Shown: positions 36,677 through 46,169 of the stretch, in pieces
Numbering within the stretch: position 1 is the first letter of the stretch
Layout: each line of letters starts with the position of its first letter
DNA from: an uncultured Gemmiger sp.
GTDB taxonomy: Bacteria > Bacillota > Clostridia > Oscillospirales > Ruminococcaceae
Assembly: GCA_944386225.1 (NCBI GenBank)
Contig: CALXAH010000009.1
Span: 23,564 to 87,563, forward strand
Reading direction: 5' to 3'
Length of the DNA stretch: 64,000 nucleotides
The notes under the pieces: generated by a model
Seen by the model: the letters and a program-made list of their open reading frames with translations, nothing else
The model's database searches: none
Told to the model about the DNA's origin: nothing
Made by a program: the position numbers and the translations under genes

Positions 36677-37460
36677 GCCTGCATCCCGCGGCTTTATCCC
36701 GCCGCGGGATGATCATGAGCGGCTTGTGATGCGCCGCGCGGAAGAATTGGCCCGTGCCGCTGAAAACAGCGGCCGGGTTCGCTGGACATCTTTCCTGAGC
36801 GACCGGGAACAGGATCTGTGTGTCGCTGCCATGAACCGTGCCGGCTGTGCCTGCTACGGTTTTGAGGGAGGATTTGAACAAGCGGAACGGAAGTTGCTGT
36901 GCATAAGGCCGGCGGGCGCCTATGGCGAACCGCCGCTTTGTTGCGTCCGGGTGGAATTTGGCCAGCCCGGCCCCGGCCACCGGGATCTGCTGGGCTCCAT
37001 GCTGGGCCTGGGCATCAAGCGGGAGAGCATAGGGGATATCCTGCTCGGTGCGGCCCCGGCGCAGCAGGCTTTCGTCTGTGCACTGGAACCGGCTGCCCGG
37101 CTGATTTGCCAGGAGCTTTCTTCGGCGGGCCGGGTATCCGCCCGGGCGGAGATGGCACGGTTTGAGGATATCCCGCAGGAACTGTGCATGCCCCAGCGGG
37201 AAAGCCATACCGTCACGGTGGCATCCCTGCGGGCGGACAGTGTGCTGGCTGCCATGCTGCATGTTTCCCGTGGACAGGCCTGCGATCTGATCCGGGCCGG
37301 GCGGGTAGAGATCAACCATATCCCGGTCTCGGCCGCTCATACGGATGTGTATGAGGGGGACGTGTTCACGGTACGGGGCACAGGGCGTTTCCGTGTACAG
37401 CAGCTGGGCGGGAAAAGCCGCAAAGAACGTTTGTTTCTTACATTTTTTCAGTATGGCTGA
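36660..37460 (+). CDS. ylmH: YlmH/RqcP2-like S4-domain RNA-binding protein
   Basis: The 266-residue protein matches YlmH: an N-terminal domain (LSDREQDLCVAAMNRAG) with a RNA-binding central part (LGSMLGLGIKRESIGDIL) and a C-terminal S4 domain (VLAAMLHVSRGQACDLIRAGRV). In Firmicutes YlmH binds the 50S subunit and can act in rescue of stalled ribosomes by alanine tailing. The ATG at 36660 lies inside the end of sepF with GGAG upstream. Confidence 0.92.
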   Translation: MAYSSEPASRGFIPPRDDHERLVMRRAEELARAAENSGRVRWTSFLSDREQDLCVAAMNRAGCACYGFEGGFEQAERKLLCIRPAGAYGEPPLCCVRVEFGQPGPGHRDLLGSMLGLGIKRESIGDILLGAAPAQQAFVCALEPAARLICQELSSAGRVSARAEMARFEDIPQELCMPQRESHTVTVASLRADSVLAAMLHVSRGQACDLIRAGRVEINHIPVSAAHTDVYEGDVFTVRGTGRFRVQQLGGKSRKERLFLTFFQYG

Positions 37461-37499
37461 GCCATGCGCAATATTCTTACACGACCGGAGGGGTAGATC

Positions 37500-38234
37500 A
37501 TGATTTCATCTCAGGAGATCCGCACCGTCACCTTTGAAAAGGCCATGCGCGGGTATCGGGCAGAGGATGTGGATTCGTTTCTTCAGCAGGTGGCCGACAC
37601 GATCGACGAGCTGACCAAGGAAAAGGAAGAATCCCGCAAAAAGCTGTATATCCTGGCGCAGAAGATAGAGGAGTATCGCAAGGACGAAGACAATCTGAAA
37701 ACGGCGCTTCTCAACGCCCAGCGCATGGGTGAAAACGTGATCCACGAGGCCAAGCAGAAAGCGGAGGAAATTATCCGCAAGGCCCGTATCGGCGCGGAGG
37801 ATATTACCCGCCAGGCGCATGAGCAGGTACAGGATGAGACGCTGGAATATCAGCGGATCAGTGCCGAGGTTGCGGCTTTCAAAACCAATGTGCTGAATCT
37901 GTACCGGCAGCATATTGAGTCCCTCAGCACCCTGCCGGGCCATGAGGAAGAAGCCCCGGCCGAAAAGGAAGAAGAAGCGGTTCAGAGCCCGGAAGAACTG
38001 GCCGCGCAGGAGCCGGCTGCCGCGGAGACGGACGAGCCTGCCCAGCCGGCGCAGCAGGAGGCGGCCCCCTGGGTGGTGGCTGCCGCCGCTCCGGAAGCCC
38101 CGGAAGAAGAGGATTTCGGCGCCGAGATCGATTTTACCAATTTGATGGACGCCCCCGACGCCCCGGAAGAGGAGCCTGCCGAAGAAGAACCGTCGGTATT
38201 TGACGGATTCCAGGGCATTAAATTCAGCGACTGA
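37500..38234 (+). CDS. divIVA: DivIVA-domain cell division/polarity protein
   Basis: The 244-residue protein starts with the DivIVA domain (ISSQEIRTVTFEKAMRGYRAEDVDSFL, split at about residue 20), followed by a coiled coil up to about 145 and an acidic, Pro/Ala/Glu-rich tail ending VFDGFQGIKFSD. DivIVA proteins mark negatively curved membrane at poles and septa. GGAGGGG lies before the ATG. The tail is low complexity and likely disordered. Confidence 0.95.
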   Translation: MISSQEIRTVTFEKAMRGYRAEDVDSFLQQVADTIDELTKEKEESRKKLYILAQKIEEYRKDEDNLKTALLNAQRMGENVIHEAKQKAEEIIRKARIGAEDITRQAHEQVQDETLEYQRISAEVAAFKTNVLNLYRQHIESLSTLPGHEEEAPAEKEEEAVQSPEELAAQEPAAAETDEPAQPAQQEAAPWVVAAAAPEAPEEEDFGAEIDFTNLMDAPDAPEEEPAEEEPSVFDGFQGIKFSD

Positions 38235-38271
38235 CCGCACACAAAAAACGCAGCGAGGAGAGTATAGACCA

Positions 38272-41061
38272 GTGGCACAGGATTACAACAAAACCATCAA
38301 TCTTCCCAGCACCAAATTTGATATGCGTGCTGGCCTGCCCAAGAAGGAGCCGGAAATGCTCCGCGACTGGCAGGAGAATCATCTGTACGAAGAACTCATG
38401 AAGCACAACGAGGGCAAGCCCAAGTATGTACTGCATGACGGCCCTCCGTATGCCAACGGCAACATCCACATGGGCACAGCGCTGAACAAGATCATCAAGG
38501 ACATCATTGTCCGCTATAAGAACATGACCGGTTTCCAGGCTCCCTATGTGCCCGGCTACGACACCCATGGCCTGCCGATTGAGCTGAAGGCCATGAAGCA
38601 GCTGGTGGGCAAGGGCGAGATCTCCAAACTGGAGCTGCGCAAGGTCTGCCATGAGTTTGCCACCGAGCATATCGACATCATGGGCGAACAGTTCCAGCGC
38701 CTGGGCGTGATCGGCGATTTCAAGGATCCCTACCTGACCCTGAAGCCGGAATTTGAGGCCCGCCAGATCGAGATCTTCGGCGAGATGGCCAAGAAGGGCT
38801 ATATCTACAAGGGCCTGAAGGCTGTGTACTGGTGCCCGGAGGACCGTACCGCCCTGGCCGAGGCGGAGATCGAGTACGGCGAGGACGAGTGCGATTCCAT
38901 CTACGTCCGTTTCAATGTCACCGACGACCCGAACGGCATTCTGGCCAAGCGCGGCATCCCCATGGACAAGGCCTGGTTCGTGATCTGGACCACTACCACC
39001 TGGACTCTGCCCGCCAACGTGGCCATCTGCCTGAACCCCGACTACGACTATGTATTCGTCAAGGTAGGGGAGAACTATCTGGTCATGGCCGAGGCTTTGG
39101 TGGAGAGCACCATGCAGGCCTGCAAGATCGAGAGCTACGAGATCGTGGGCGAGCCCGTGCGCGGCAGCGAGCTGGAACTGATGCAGGTTCAGCATCCTTT
39201 CCTGGACCGCAAGAGCCTGGTGATCAACGGCGACCATGTCACGCTGGAAAGCGGTACCGGCTGCGTTCACACGGCGCCCGGTCATGGTGTGGAAGACTTT
39301 GAGGTCTGCACCCGCCACTATCCGCAGGTCCCCGTGGTGGTGCCGGTGGACGACGGCGGTTACCTGACTGCCGAGGCCGGCCCCTTCAGCGGCCTGAAGG
39401 TCTGGGATGCCAACAAGGTGATCCTGAAGCATATCCAGGAGAGCGGCCATCTGCTGGGCGTTCAGCACATGAGCCACCAGTATCCCCATTGCTGGCGATG
39501 CCACAGCCCCATCATCTTCCGTGCCACCAAGCAGTGGTTCTGCTCTATCGACGCCTTTAAGGAGGATGTCTATAAGGCCATCGACCAGGTGCAGTGGTTC
39601 CCCGGCTGGGGCCATGACCGCATGACCGGCATGGTGCGTGACCGCAGCGACTGGTGCATTAGCCGTCAGCGTACCTGGGGTGTGCCGATCCCGGCGTTCT
39701 ACTGCAAAAAGTGCGGCAAGTACCACATCACCGACGAGACCATCAAGGCGGTCAGCGACCTGTTCCGCAAGGAGGGCAGCGACGCCTGGTACAAATACGA
39801 GGCTTCCGAGATCCTGCCGGCCGGCTACACCTGCGAATGCGGCGGTACCGAGTTCGAGAAGGACAAGGATATCATGGATGTCTGGTTCGACTCCGGTTCC
39901 ACCCACGTGGCGGTTCTGGAGGAGCGTCCGGAACTGCACTGGCCTGCTGACCTGTATATGGAGGGCGGCGACCAGTTCCGCGGCTGGTTCCAGTCCAGCC
40001 TGCTCACCAGTGTCGCCACCCGCGGCGTTGCCCCTTATAAGAACGTTCTGTGCCACGGCTGGGTAGTGGACGGCGAAGGCAAGCAGATGCACAAGTCTGC
40101 CGGCAACGGCGTGGAACCCAGCGAGATCATCAAGGACTATGGCGCCGATATCGTGCGTCTGTGGGTTGCCTCCAGCGACTACACCGTGGACGTGCGCATC
40201 AGCAAGGAGATTGTCAAGCAGCTCAGCGAGGCGTACCGCAAGATCCGCAACACCGCCCGCTTCATCCTGGGCAACCTGAACGGTTTTAATGCCTGCACCG
40301 ATCTGGTGGCGGACGATCAGCTTACCGAGCTGGACCGCTGGGCGCTGGATCGCCTGGATCAGCTGAACGCCGTGGCCCGTGATGGCTATGACAGCTTTGA
40401 TTTCCATAAGGTGTACCATGCGGTGTACAACTTCTGCGTGGTGGATATGTCCAACTTCTATCTGGATGTGGTCAAGGACCGTCTCTATATCAGCAAGGTG
40501 GACGCCCCGGCCCGCCGTGCGGCGCAGACTGCCATGTTCCGTATCCTGGTGGATCTCACCAAGATCATTGCTCCCATCCTGACCTTTACCAGCCAGGAGA
40601 TCTGGAGCTTTGTTCCGGACTTTGCGGGCAAGCAGAAGTACGTGGTGTTTGAGGATATGCCCAAGCCCGGCGTCTATGCCCAGAGCGCGGAATTCCGTGC
40701 CAAGTGGGATCGTCTGATCGCCCTGCGTGACGATGTGAAGAAGGTGCTGGAGCAGGCCCGTGCCGATAAGGTGATCGGCGCGTCCCTGGAGGCCAGCGTG
40801 ACCCTGCACTGCACCGGCGAACTGGCGGAGTTTGTGCGCAGCATTCCCCAGAATGACCTGGAAGACCTGCTGATCGTGTCCCGGGTGAAGATCTGCGAGG
40901 ATGACGCCGGCACCAAGGGTGAGGTGGAAGGCCTGGGCGTAAGCGTGGAGCGCGTTCAGGGCCATAAGTGTGAGCGCTGCTGGAAATACACCAGCGACGT
41001 GGGCAGCCATCCGGAGCATCCTACCCTGTGCGCCCGTTGCGCCAGCGTTCTGGAAGACTGA
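38272..41061 (+). CDS. ileS: Isoleucyl-tRNA synthetase
   Basis: The 929-residue class I synthetase has the HIGH-type motif PPYANGNIHMG, the editing domain (TTTWTLPANVAI, about 225-390), the KMSKS-type motif KQMHKSAGN, and a C-terminal zinc finger (CERCW...CARC). The GTG at 38272 with GAGGAG upstream is chosen over an ATG at 38200 inside divIVA. Unlike many Firmicutes ileS genes it has no room for a T-box leader, only 37 bp after divIVA. Confidence 0.98.
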   Translation: MAQDYNKTINLPSTKFDMRAGLPKKEPEMLRDWQENHLYEELMKHNEGKPKYVLHDGPPYANGNIHMGTALNKIIKDIIVRYKNMTGFQAPYVPGYDTHGLPIELKAMKQLVGKGEISKLELRKVCHEFATEHIDIMGEQFQRLGVIGDFKDPYLTLKPEFEARQIEIFGEMAKKGYIYKGLKAVYWCPEDRTALAEAEIEYGEDECDSIYVRFNVTDDPNGILAKRGIPMDKAWFVIWTTTTWTLPANVAICLNPDYDYVFVKVGENYLVMAEALVESTMQACKIESYEIVGEPVRGSELELMQVQHPFLDRKSLVINGDHVTLESGTGCVHTAPGHGVEDFEVCTRHYPQVPVVVPVDDGGYLTAEAGPFSGLKVWDANKVILKHIQESGHLLGVQHMSHQYPHCWRCHSPIIFRATKQWFCSIDAFKEDVYKAIDQVQWFPGWGHDRMTGMVRDRSDWCISRQRTWGVPIPAFYCKKCGKYHITDETIKAVSDLFRKEGSDAWYKYEASEILPAGYTCECGGTEFEKDKDIMDVWFDSGSTHVAVLEERPELHWPADLYMEGGDQFRGWFQSSLLTSVATRGVAPYKNVLCHGWVVDGEGKQMHKSAGNGVEPSEIIKDYGADIVRLWVASSDYTVDVRISKEIVKQLSEAYRKIRNTARFILGNLNGFNACTDLVADDQLTELDRWALDRLDQLNAVARDGYDSFDFHKVYHAVYNFCVVDMSNFYLDVVKDRLYISKVDAPARRAAQTAMFRILVDLTKIIAPILTFTSQEIWSFVPDFAGKQKYVVFEDMPKPGVYAQSAEFRAKWDRLIALRDDVKKVLEQARADKVIGASLEASVTLHCTGELAEFVRSIPQNDLEDLLIVSRVKICEDDAGTKGEVEGLGVSVERVQGHKCERCWKYTSDVGSHPEHPTLCARCASVLED

Positions 41062-41080
41062 TCTGAATTTGTAGCAACCA

Positions 41081-41115
41081 AAAACAGCGGCGCTTGCCCA
41101 AAGCGCCGCTGTTTT
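41081..41115 (+). terminator. Terminator after ileS
   Basis: AAAACAGCGGCGCTT (41081-41095) and its perfect inverse complement (41101-41115) form a 15-bp stem with a 5-base loop, ending in TTTT. Some read-through into lspA is possible. Confidence 0.85.
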
Positions 41116-41138
41116 GGCAATGAGGGAGTTTTCTTTTT

Positions 41139-41714
41139 ATGACCGTGATCGTTTTTTCCTGCCTGTTGGCTGTACTGTTCCTGCTCGCTGCGCGGCTTGT
41201 GCATGGAATGCGCGGGTTCCGCCTTTCTCTGGGCATGTTTGCCGTTGTGGCGGTGCTGGTGGCTGCGGATCAGCTGACCAAGCTGTGGGCGGTGCGGGTG
41301 CTGCAGTATGTAGACAGCATCCCCTTTATTCCCGGCATTCTGGAATTCCGGTTCACCCTGAATGACGGCGCTGCTTTCAGTATGCTGGGCGGTAAACAGA
41401 CCTTTCTGATTCTGTTTACCAGTCTGGCCCTGTTGATTCTGACCGTGTATCTGGTGTTCCGCATGCCGGCCAGCCGGCTGGAGTACGCCGCCTGGACCCT
41501 GGTTCTGGCGGGCGGTATCGGCAACCTGATCGACCGGGTGGCCAATGGAGCCGTGGTTGATTTCTGGAATGTGCTGTTCATGAACTTTGCCATTTTCAAT
41601 TTTGCGGATGTGCTGGTAACAGTCGGTGTATGCCTGCTGATCCTGTATCTGCTCCAGGTGGAACTGCGGGAGCGCCGCCGCAAGGCAGACGGAGACGGAT
41701 ATGCGGCAGCTTGA
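41139..41714 (+). CDS. lspA: Lipoprotein signal peptidase (signal peptidase II)
   Basis: The 191-residue protein has four or five membrane helices and the family motifs AADQLTKLW, NDGAAFSML, and the two catalytic aspartates in GNLIDRVANGAVVDFW and FNFADV. It removes signal peptides from prolipoproteins after lipidation. The first 35 residues form an additional hydrophobic helix compared with the usual about 160-residue form. The end overlaps rluD by 14 bp. Confidence 0.95.
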   Translation: MTVIVFSCLLAVLFLLAARLVHGMRGFRLSLGMFAVVAVLVAADQLTKLWAVRVLQYVDSIPFIPGILEFRFTLNDGAAFSMLGGKQTFLILFTSLALLILTVYLVFRMPASRLEYAAWTLVLAGGIGNLIDRVANGAVVDFWNVLFMNFAIFNFADVLVTVGVCLLILYLLQVELRERRRKADGDGYAAA

Positions 41715-42630
41715 GTTTGTAGTGCCGCAGGAAGCCTGTGACCAGCGGCTGGACAGTTATCTGGCCGCCCGGGAGGAAACGGGCCTTTCCCGCAGCGCCC
41801 TGCAGCAGCTTGTCAAAGACGGCAAGGTGCTGTGCAACGGAAAACCGGCGGCAAAAAACGCACGGCTGCGTCCGGGGCAGATCCTTACCCTGGAAATTCC
41901 GGATCCGCAGCCGGTGGAGGCTGTGGCGCAGAATATTCCGCTGGATATTGTATATGAAGACGCGGATCTTCTGGTGGTGAACAAGCCCAAGGGGATGGTG
42001 GTGCACCCGGCGCCCGGCAATCCGGACGGTACCCTGGTGAATGCGCTGCTGTACCATTGCCGTGGCAGTTTGTCCGGCATTGGCGGCGAATTGCGCCCCG
42101 GTATTGTGCACCGGATCGATAAGGATACCAGCGGCCTGCTTGTGGTGGCCAAAAACGATGCGGCACACCAGGGCCTGGCCGCCCAGATGGCGGTGCACAG
42201 CATAGAGCGCGCCTACCATGTGGTGGCCTACGGCGGTTTCCGTCAGGACGAAGGTTTTGTGGAAGCGCCGATCGGCCGCCACAAAACCGACCGGAAGAAG
42301 ATGGCCATTGTACCGGACGGACGATACGCTTATACGGCGTACCGGGTGGTGGAGCGATACAATGGCTTTACCTATCTGGAGTGCCGTCTGCGTACCGGGC
42401 GCACCCATCAGATCCGGGTGCATATGGCCAGCATCGGGCATCCTTTGGCGGGTGATCCCGTGTACGGCCCCAAAGCGGTCATCACCCGTCTGCAGGGGCA
42501 GTGTCTGCACGCAAAGGTGCTTGGTTTCACGCATCCGATAACAGGAAAAACCATGCGGTTCGAAGCTCCGCTGCCGTCTTGGTTTACGGAATTTCTGCAT
42601 TCACTGGGAAGGAATACAAACGATGATTGA
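41701..42630 (+). CDS. rluD: RluD-type rRNA pseudouridine synthase
   Basis: The 309-residue protein has an N-terminal S4 domain (RLDSYLAAREETGLSRSALQQ) and the RluA catalytic motif HRIDKDTSGLLVVAKND, plus LRTGRTHQIRVHMASIGHP. It makes pseudouridines in 23S rRNA. The lspA-rluD gene pair is a common Firmicutes arrangement. It overlaps lspA and the next gene (8 bp), so all three are coupled. Confidence 0.95.
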   Translation: MRQLEFVVPQEACDQRLDSYLAAREETGLSRSALQQLVKDGKVLCNGKPAAKNARLRPGQILTLEIPDPQPVEAVAQNIPLDIVYEDADLLVVNKPKGMVVHPAPGNPDGTLVNALLYHCRGSLSGIGGELRPGIVHRIDKDTSGLLVVAKNDAAHQGLAAQMAVHSIERAYHVVAYGGFRQDEGFVEAPIGRHKTDRKKMAIVPDGRYAYTAYRVVERYNGFTYLECRLRTGRTHQIRVHMASIGHPLAGDPVYGPKAVITRLQGQCLHAKVLGFTHPITGKTMRFEAPLPSWFTEFLHSLGRNTNDD

Positions 42631-43444
42631 ACGCTTGACGGATATCCTTGTGGTCAGCGACATGGACAACACGCTGCTTACTGCAAAAAGCGGCATTCCC
42701 GCCTGCAACCGCGCAGCCATTGAACTGTTCTGTTCTCTGGGCGGGCGCTTCACCGTGGCCACCGGCCGCCCGCCGGCATCGGTGCAGGCGGCAATGGGTA
42801 CCCAGAAACTGTCGGCACCGGCGGTATGTTGCGGCGGGTCTATTCTGTATGATTTCGAGCAGGGCCGGGCGGTATACCGGCGCATCATGGAAACCAACGG
42901 CGCAAAACAGGCGATCCGGGATGTGATGGAGCAGTTCCCCACGGTGGGAGTGGAAGTGCTGACCGGCAACGGTGAGATCCGTCTGCTGCGGGCCAACCGG
43001 TACACCCAGGCGCATCTGGCGGATGAAAAGCTGGGCTGTATTCTGCAGCCGCTGGATACGCTGCCGGATGATTGGCTAAAGGTGGTGTTTGCCGGGGAGA
43101 GCGCGCTTTTGGAACAGATTGAAGCGTTTGCCGGGCAAAAAAGTTACCCCGGCGTCTATTTCCTGCGCACCAATACGATTTATTACGAGATTATGCCGCA
43201 GGGCGTAAACAAAGCATCCGGCCTGGAACGACTGTGCGCCCGGTTGGCTTTGCCGATGGAAAATGTGATTTTTATCGGTGATTATTACAACGATTTGGAC
43301 CTTATGCGTCTGGCGGGGCACTCGGTGGCTGTGGCGAATGCGCCGCTGGATGTGCAGGCGCAGGCGGATGAGGTTACCCTGAGCCGTTGTGCGGACGGCG
43401 GTGTAGGAGAGTACTTGTATAGACTTGTCAAGCGTTATGTATAG
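42623..43444 (+). CDS. Cof-type HAD-IIB phosphatase
   Basis: The 273-residue protein has the HAD nucleophile motif VVSDMDNTLLT near residue 11, a cap domain in the middle, Lys in GVNKASGLERL, and the acidic motif FIGDYYNDLDLM near 217. Cof-type phosphatases act on sugar phosphates, nucleotides or cofactors such as FMN; the substrate is not predictable. It is the last gene of the coupled run. Confidence 0.92.
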   Translation: MIERLTDILVVSDMDNTLLTAKSGIPACNRAAIELFCSLGGRFTVATGRPPASVQAAMGTQKLSAPAVCCGGSILYDFEQGRAVYRRIMETNGAKQAIRDVMEQFPTVGVEVLTGNGEIRLLRANRYTQAHLADEKLGCILQPLDTLPDDWLKVVFAGESALLEQIEAFAGQKSYPGVYFLRTNTIYYEIMPQGVNKASGLERLCARLALPMENVIFIGDYYNDLDLMRLAGHSVAVANAPLDVQAQADEVTLSRCADGGVGEYLYRLVKRYV

Positions 43445-43522
43445 AAATTGTCAAATGCAGCAAAAGTCCCTTTTCCTTTTGCGGTAAGGTGTGGTAAAAT
43501 CAGCATAAAGAGGCGATGCGCT

Positions 43523-43903
43523 ATGGGATGCCCGGCAAAAAACAGTGCACAGCGGGATGCGGTCCGCCTGTTGCTGTCTACGCTTTTGGCATTGGTGCTG
43601 ATAACCGGCGCGGCGGCGGTCAGTTTTGCGCCGTTCCGTCCTGGCCAAACAGAATTTTCCGGCTCACCGCCGGTTTTGACGGATTCTGTCCGGGTCAACA
43701 TCAATGAGGCGGATGTGTCGGAGCTGTGCTGCCTGCCCGAGGTGGGAATCTCCCGGGCGGAGGCAATTATAACCTATCGGGAACAGCACGGCCCATATCG
43801 GCATCTGAGAGATCTGTGCAATATTGAGGGGATCGATGTACAGATGATTCTCAGCTGGGGGAGCATGGCGTATATTTCGGAGCAGGATGCGGAGGGATTT
43901 TAA
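43523..43903 (+). CDS. ComEA-like membrane-anchored helix-hairpin-helix protein
   Basis: The 126-residue protein has an N-terminal membrane helix (about 18-38) and a C-terminal HhH domain starting VRVNINEADVSELCCLPEVG and continuing through YREQHGPYRHLRDL, the ComEA pattern. ComEA binds incoming DNA at the membrane during competence. The ATG at 43523 has AGAGG about 10 bases upstream. The stop TAA overlaps the ATG of ppk1 (TAATG), so translation is coupled. No comEC is present. Confidence 0.8.
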   Translation: MGCPAKNSAQRDAVRLLLSTLLALVLITGAAAVSFAPFRPGQTEFSGSPPVLTDSVRVNINEADVSELCCLPEVGISRAEAIITYREQHGPYRHLRDLCNIEGIDVQMILSWGSMAYISEQDAEGF

Positions 43904-46035
43904 TGGAACAGGATACCCTGTTTATTAATCGGGAATTAAGCTGGCTGGAATTTAACCGGCGTGTGCTGGCACTTTCCAAGGACAAGGAAGTGCCTCTGGC
44001 GGAACAGCTTAAGTTTGCGGCGATTTACGGCAGCAACTTGGATGAGTTTTTTATGGTGCGGGTGGGATCGCTGCAGGATCAGCTTGTGCTGGACGGGGAC
44101 AAGGCGGATGCCGGGTCCCGCAATGCGTCCGCTGCCCAGCAGCTGAATGCTATTATGCCGGTGGTTGCAGAATTGCAGGGGCTCTGTGACAAATATGTGG
44201 GCCAGCTGGAAGAGAATCTGCGCCAAAAAGGTTACAACAAGCTGAATTTTGATAAGCTCACCAAGGAGCAGGAACGTTTCTGGAAAAAGTATTTCGAGGC
44301 GGAACTGTTTCCGCTGCTTTCACCCCAGATTATTGACCACCGGCACCCGTTCCCGTTTTTGCGCAACCAGGAAATCTATCTGGGTGTGACCCTGAAGAAT
44401 AAAGGGGACAGCGAGATCTCCTTTGGCATCATTCCGGTCAGCAGCCAGTTTGAGAGGGTACTGTATCTGCAGCAGAATGGCGTGACCTGGTATGCCTTGG
44501 TGGAGGAACTGATCGCCCATTACGCGCCGATGGCCTTTGGGCGCTGGAGCGTGCAGAAAAAGTGCCTGTTCCGGGTAACCCGGAACGCGGACATTACGCC
44601 CGATGAAGGTCTGATGGACCAGGATATCGACTATCGGGAAATCATGACGGAACTTCTGAAAAAGCGGCGCAAGCTGGCTCCGGTGCGTATCCAGTTCTGG
44701 CCGGAAGCGCCCCAGGAGATCCAGCATTTCCTGTGCCAGAAGCTGATCCTTTCCGGCAAACGCTGCTTTGTACAGCAGAGTCCGCTGGATCTGAGCTGCT
44801 TGTTCCGGCTGGCATCCCGCCTGGCATCGGACGGACATACCGAACTGTGCTACCCGGCAGCCCGGCCGATGCAGGCCCCGGCGGACTACAATCTGGAGGA
44901 ACAGGTCCAGCACAAGGACGTGCTGCTCTGCTATCCCTATCAGAGCATGCGGCCTTTTATCAAGATGCTGAAAAAAGCTGCCTATGACCCGGATGTTCTC
45001 TCCATCAAGATGACCCTGTACCGGGTGGCGCGGGATTCGCAGATCGTGCAGGCGCTGGTGGCGGCCGCTGAAAACGGCAAAGAAGTCGTAACCGTTGTGG
45101 AACTGCGGGCCCGCTTTGATGAGCAGAACAATATCGACTGGTCCAAACAGCTGGAGCAGGCCGGCTGCACCGTGATCTATGGCTTTGATAACTACAAGGT
45201 GCATTCCAAACTGACCCTGATCACCCGCAAGAAAAACGGAAAGTTCCAGTATATTTCCCAGATCGGTACCGGCAACTACAACGAAAAAACCAGCGAACAG
45301 TATACCGACCTGTCCTTTGTAACCTCCAACCAGGAAATTGGTGAAGAGGTAGCCGCGGTATTCAACAACCTGGCGGTAGAGCGCCTTACCCCGCAGGTGG
45401 AAAATCTGCTGGTGGCCCCGCTCTGCTTCAAAAGTGTGCTGATGCAGGAGATGGACCGGGAAATCCAGGCGGCCCGGAATGGCCACCCCGCCCGTATTCT
45501 GCTGAAAAACAACTCCATCAACGATAAAGATATTATCCTGAAACTGTCCGAGGCCTCCTGTGCCGGCGTGCCGGTGGATATGATCGTGCGCGGTATCTGC
45601 TGTGTAAAGGCTGGCGTTCCGGGTCTGACTGAAAACCTCCGGGTGCGCAGCATTGTGGGCCGTTATCTGGAACATTCCCGCATTTATGCGTTCGGTGTGG
45701 GTGAGGATGTGCGTGTATACATTGCCTCCGGCGATTTCCTCACACGCAACACGCAGCGCCGCGTAGAGGTGGGCGTGCGCGTCCGGCAACCCGATCTGGT
45801 CGCTCGTTTGCTGGAAATCCTGCGGCTTGAGTTGGAAGACAATGTGAACGCCCGGGAAATGCGCCCCAATGGCAAGTATGTCCGGGTAAAACCGGCTGAC
45901 GGGCAGGCCCGGATCGACAGCCAGATGCTGCTGTACGATCTCTTCCGGGAAGACTTTCACACAGCACCGCCTGCTGTTGCGGCACCTAAGCGCATTGGTA
46001 TTTTGGATCGCCTGCGGAAAATTTTCCAGGGCTGA
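43903..46035 (+). CDS. ppk1: Polyphosphate kinase 1
   Basis: The 710-residue protein starts FINRELSWLEFNRRVL and includes the C1/C2 domains with the phosphorylated histidine His434 in NYKVHSKLTLI, IGTGNYNEKT, and a second histidine in HSRIYAFG. It reversibly makes polyphosphate from ATP. It is coupled to the upstream HhH gene; no exopolyphosphatase is nearby. A strong terminator follows. Confidence 0.97.
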   Translation: MEQDTLFINRELSWLEFNRRVLALSKDKEVPLAEQLKFAAIYGSNLDEFFMVRVGSLQDQLVLDGDKADAGSRNASAAQQLNAIMPVVAELQGLCDKYVGQLEENLRQKGYNKLNFDKLTKEQERFWKKYFEAELFPLLSPQIIDHRHPFPFLRNQEIYLGVTLKNKGDSEISFGIIPVSSQFERVLYLQQNGVTWYALVEELIAHYAPMAFGRWSVQKKCLFRVTRNADITPDEGLMDQDIDYREIMTELLKKRRKLAPVRIQFWPEAPQEIQHFLCQKLILSGKRCFVQQSPLDLSCLFRLASRLASDGHTELCYPAARPMQAPADYNLEEQVQHKDVLLCYPYQSMRPFIKMLKKAAYDPDVLSIKMTLYRVARDSQIVQALVAAAENGKEVVTVVELRARFDEQNNIDWSKQLEQAGCTVIYGFDNYKVHSKLTLITRKKNGKFQYISQIGTGNYNEKTSEQYTDLSFVTSNQEIGEEVAAVFNNLAVERLTPQVENLLVAPLCFKSVLMQEMDREIQAARNGHPARILLKNNSINDKDIILKLSEASCAGVPVDMIVRGICCVKAGVPGLTENLRVRSIVGRYLEHSRIYAFGVGEDVRVYIASGDFLTRNTQRRVEVGVRVRQPDLVARLLEILRLELEDNVNAREMRPNGKYVRVKPADGQARIDSQMLLYDLFREDFHTAPPAVAAPKRIGILDRLRKIFQG

Positions 46036-46061
46036 TGGCAGGTATTGCGTTATGGAACTGT

Positions 46062-46114
46062 GAACCCTGGGCATAGAGCGGAACGCTTTATGCCCAGGGT
46101 TCGCGTCTTTTTTT
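46062..46114 (+). terminator. Terminator after ppk1
   Basis: GAACCCTGGGCATA (46062-46075) pairs with TATGCCCAGGGTTC (46089-46102), 14 bp, followed shortly by TTTTTTT (46108-46114). Confidence 0.85.
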
Positions 46115-46169
46115 GCCCTCGGGCCCATATACTGAAGACAAACGTCCGAAGCGAGGAGGGCAATGCCGC

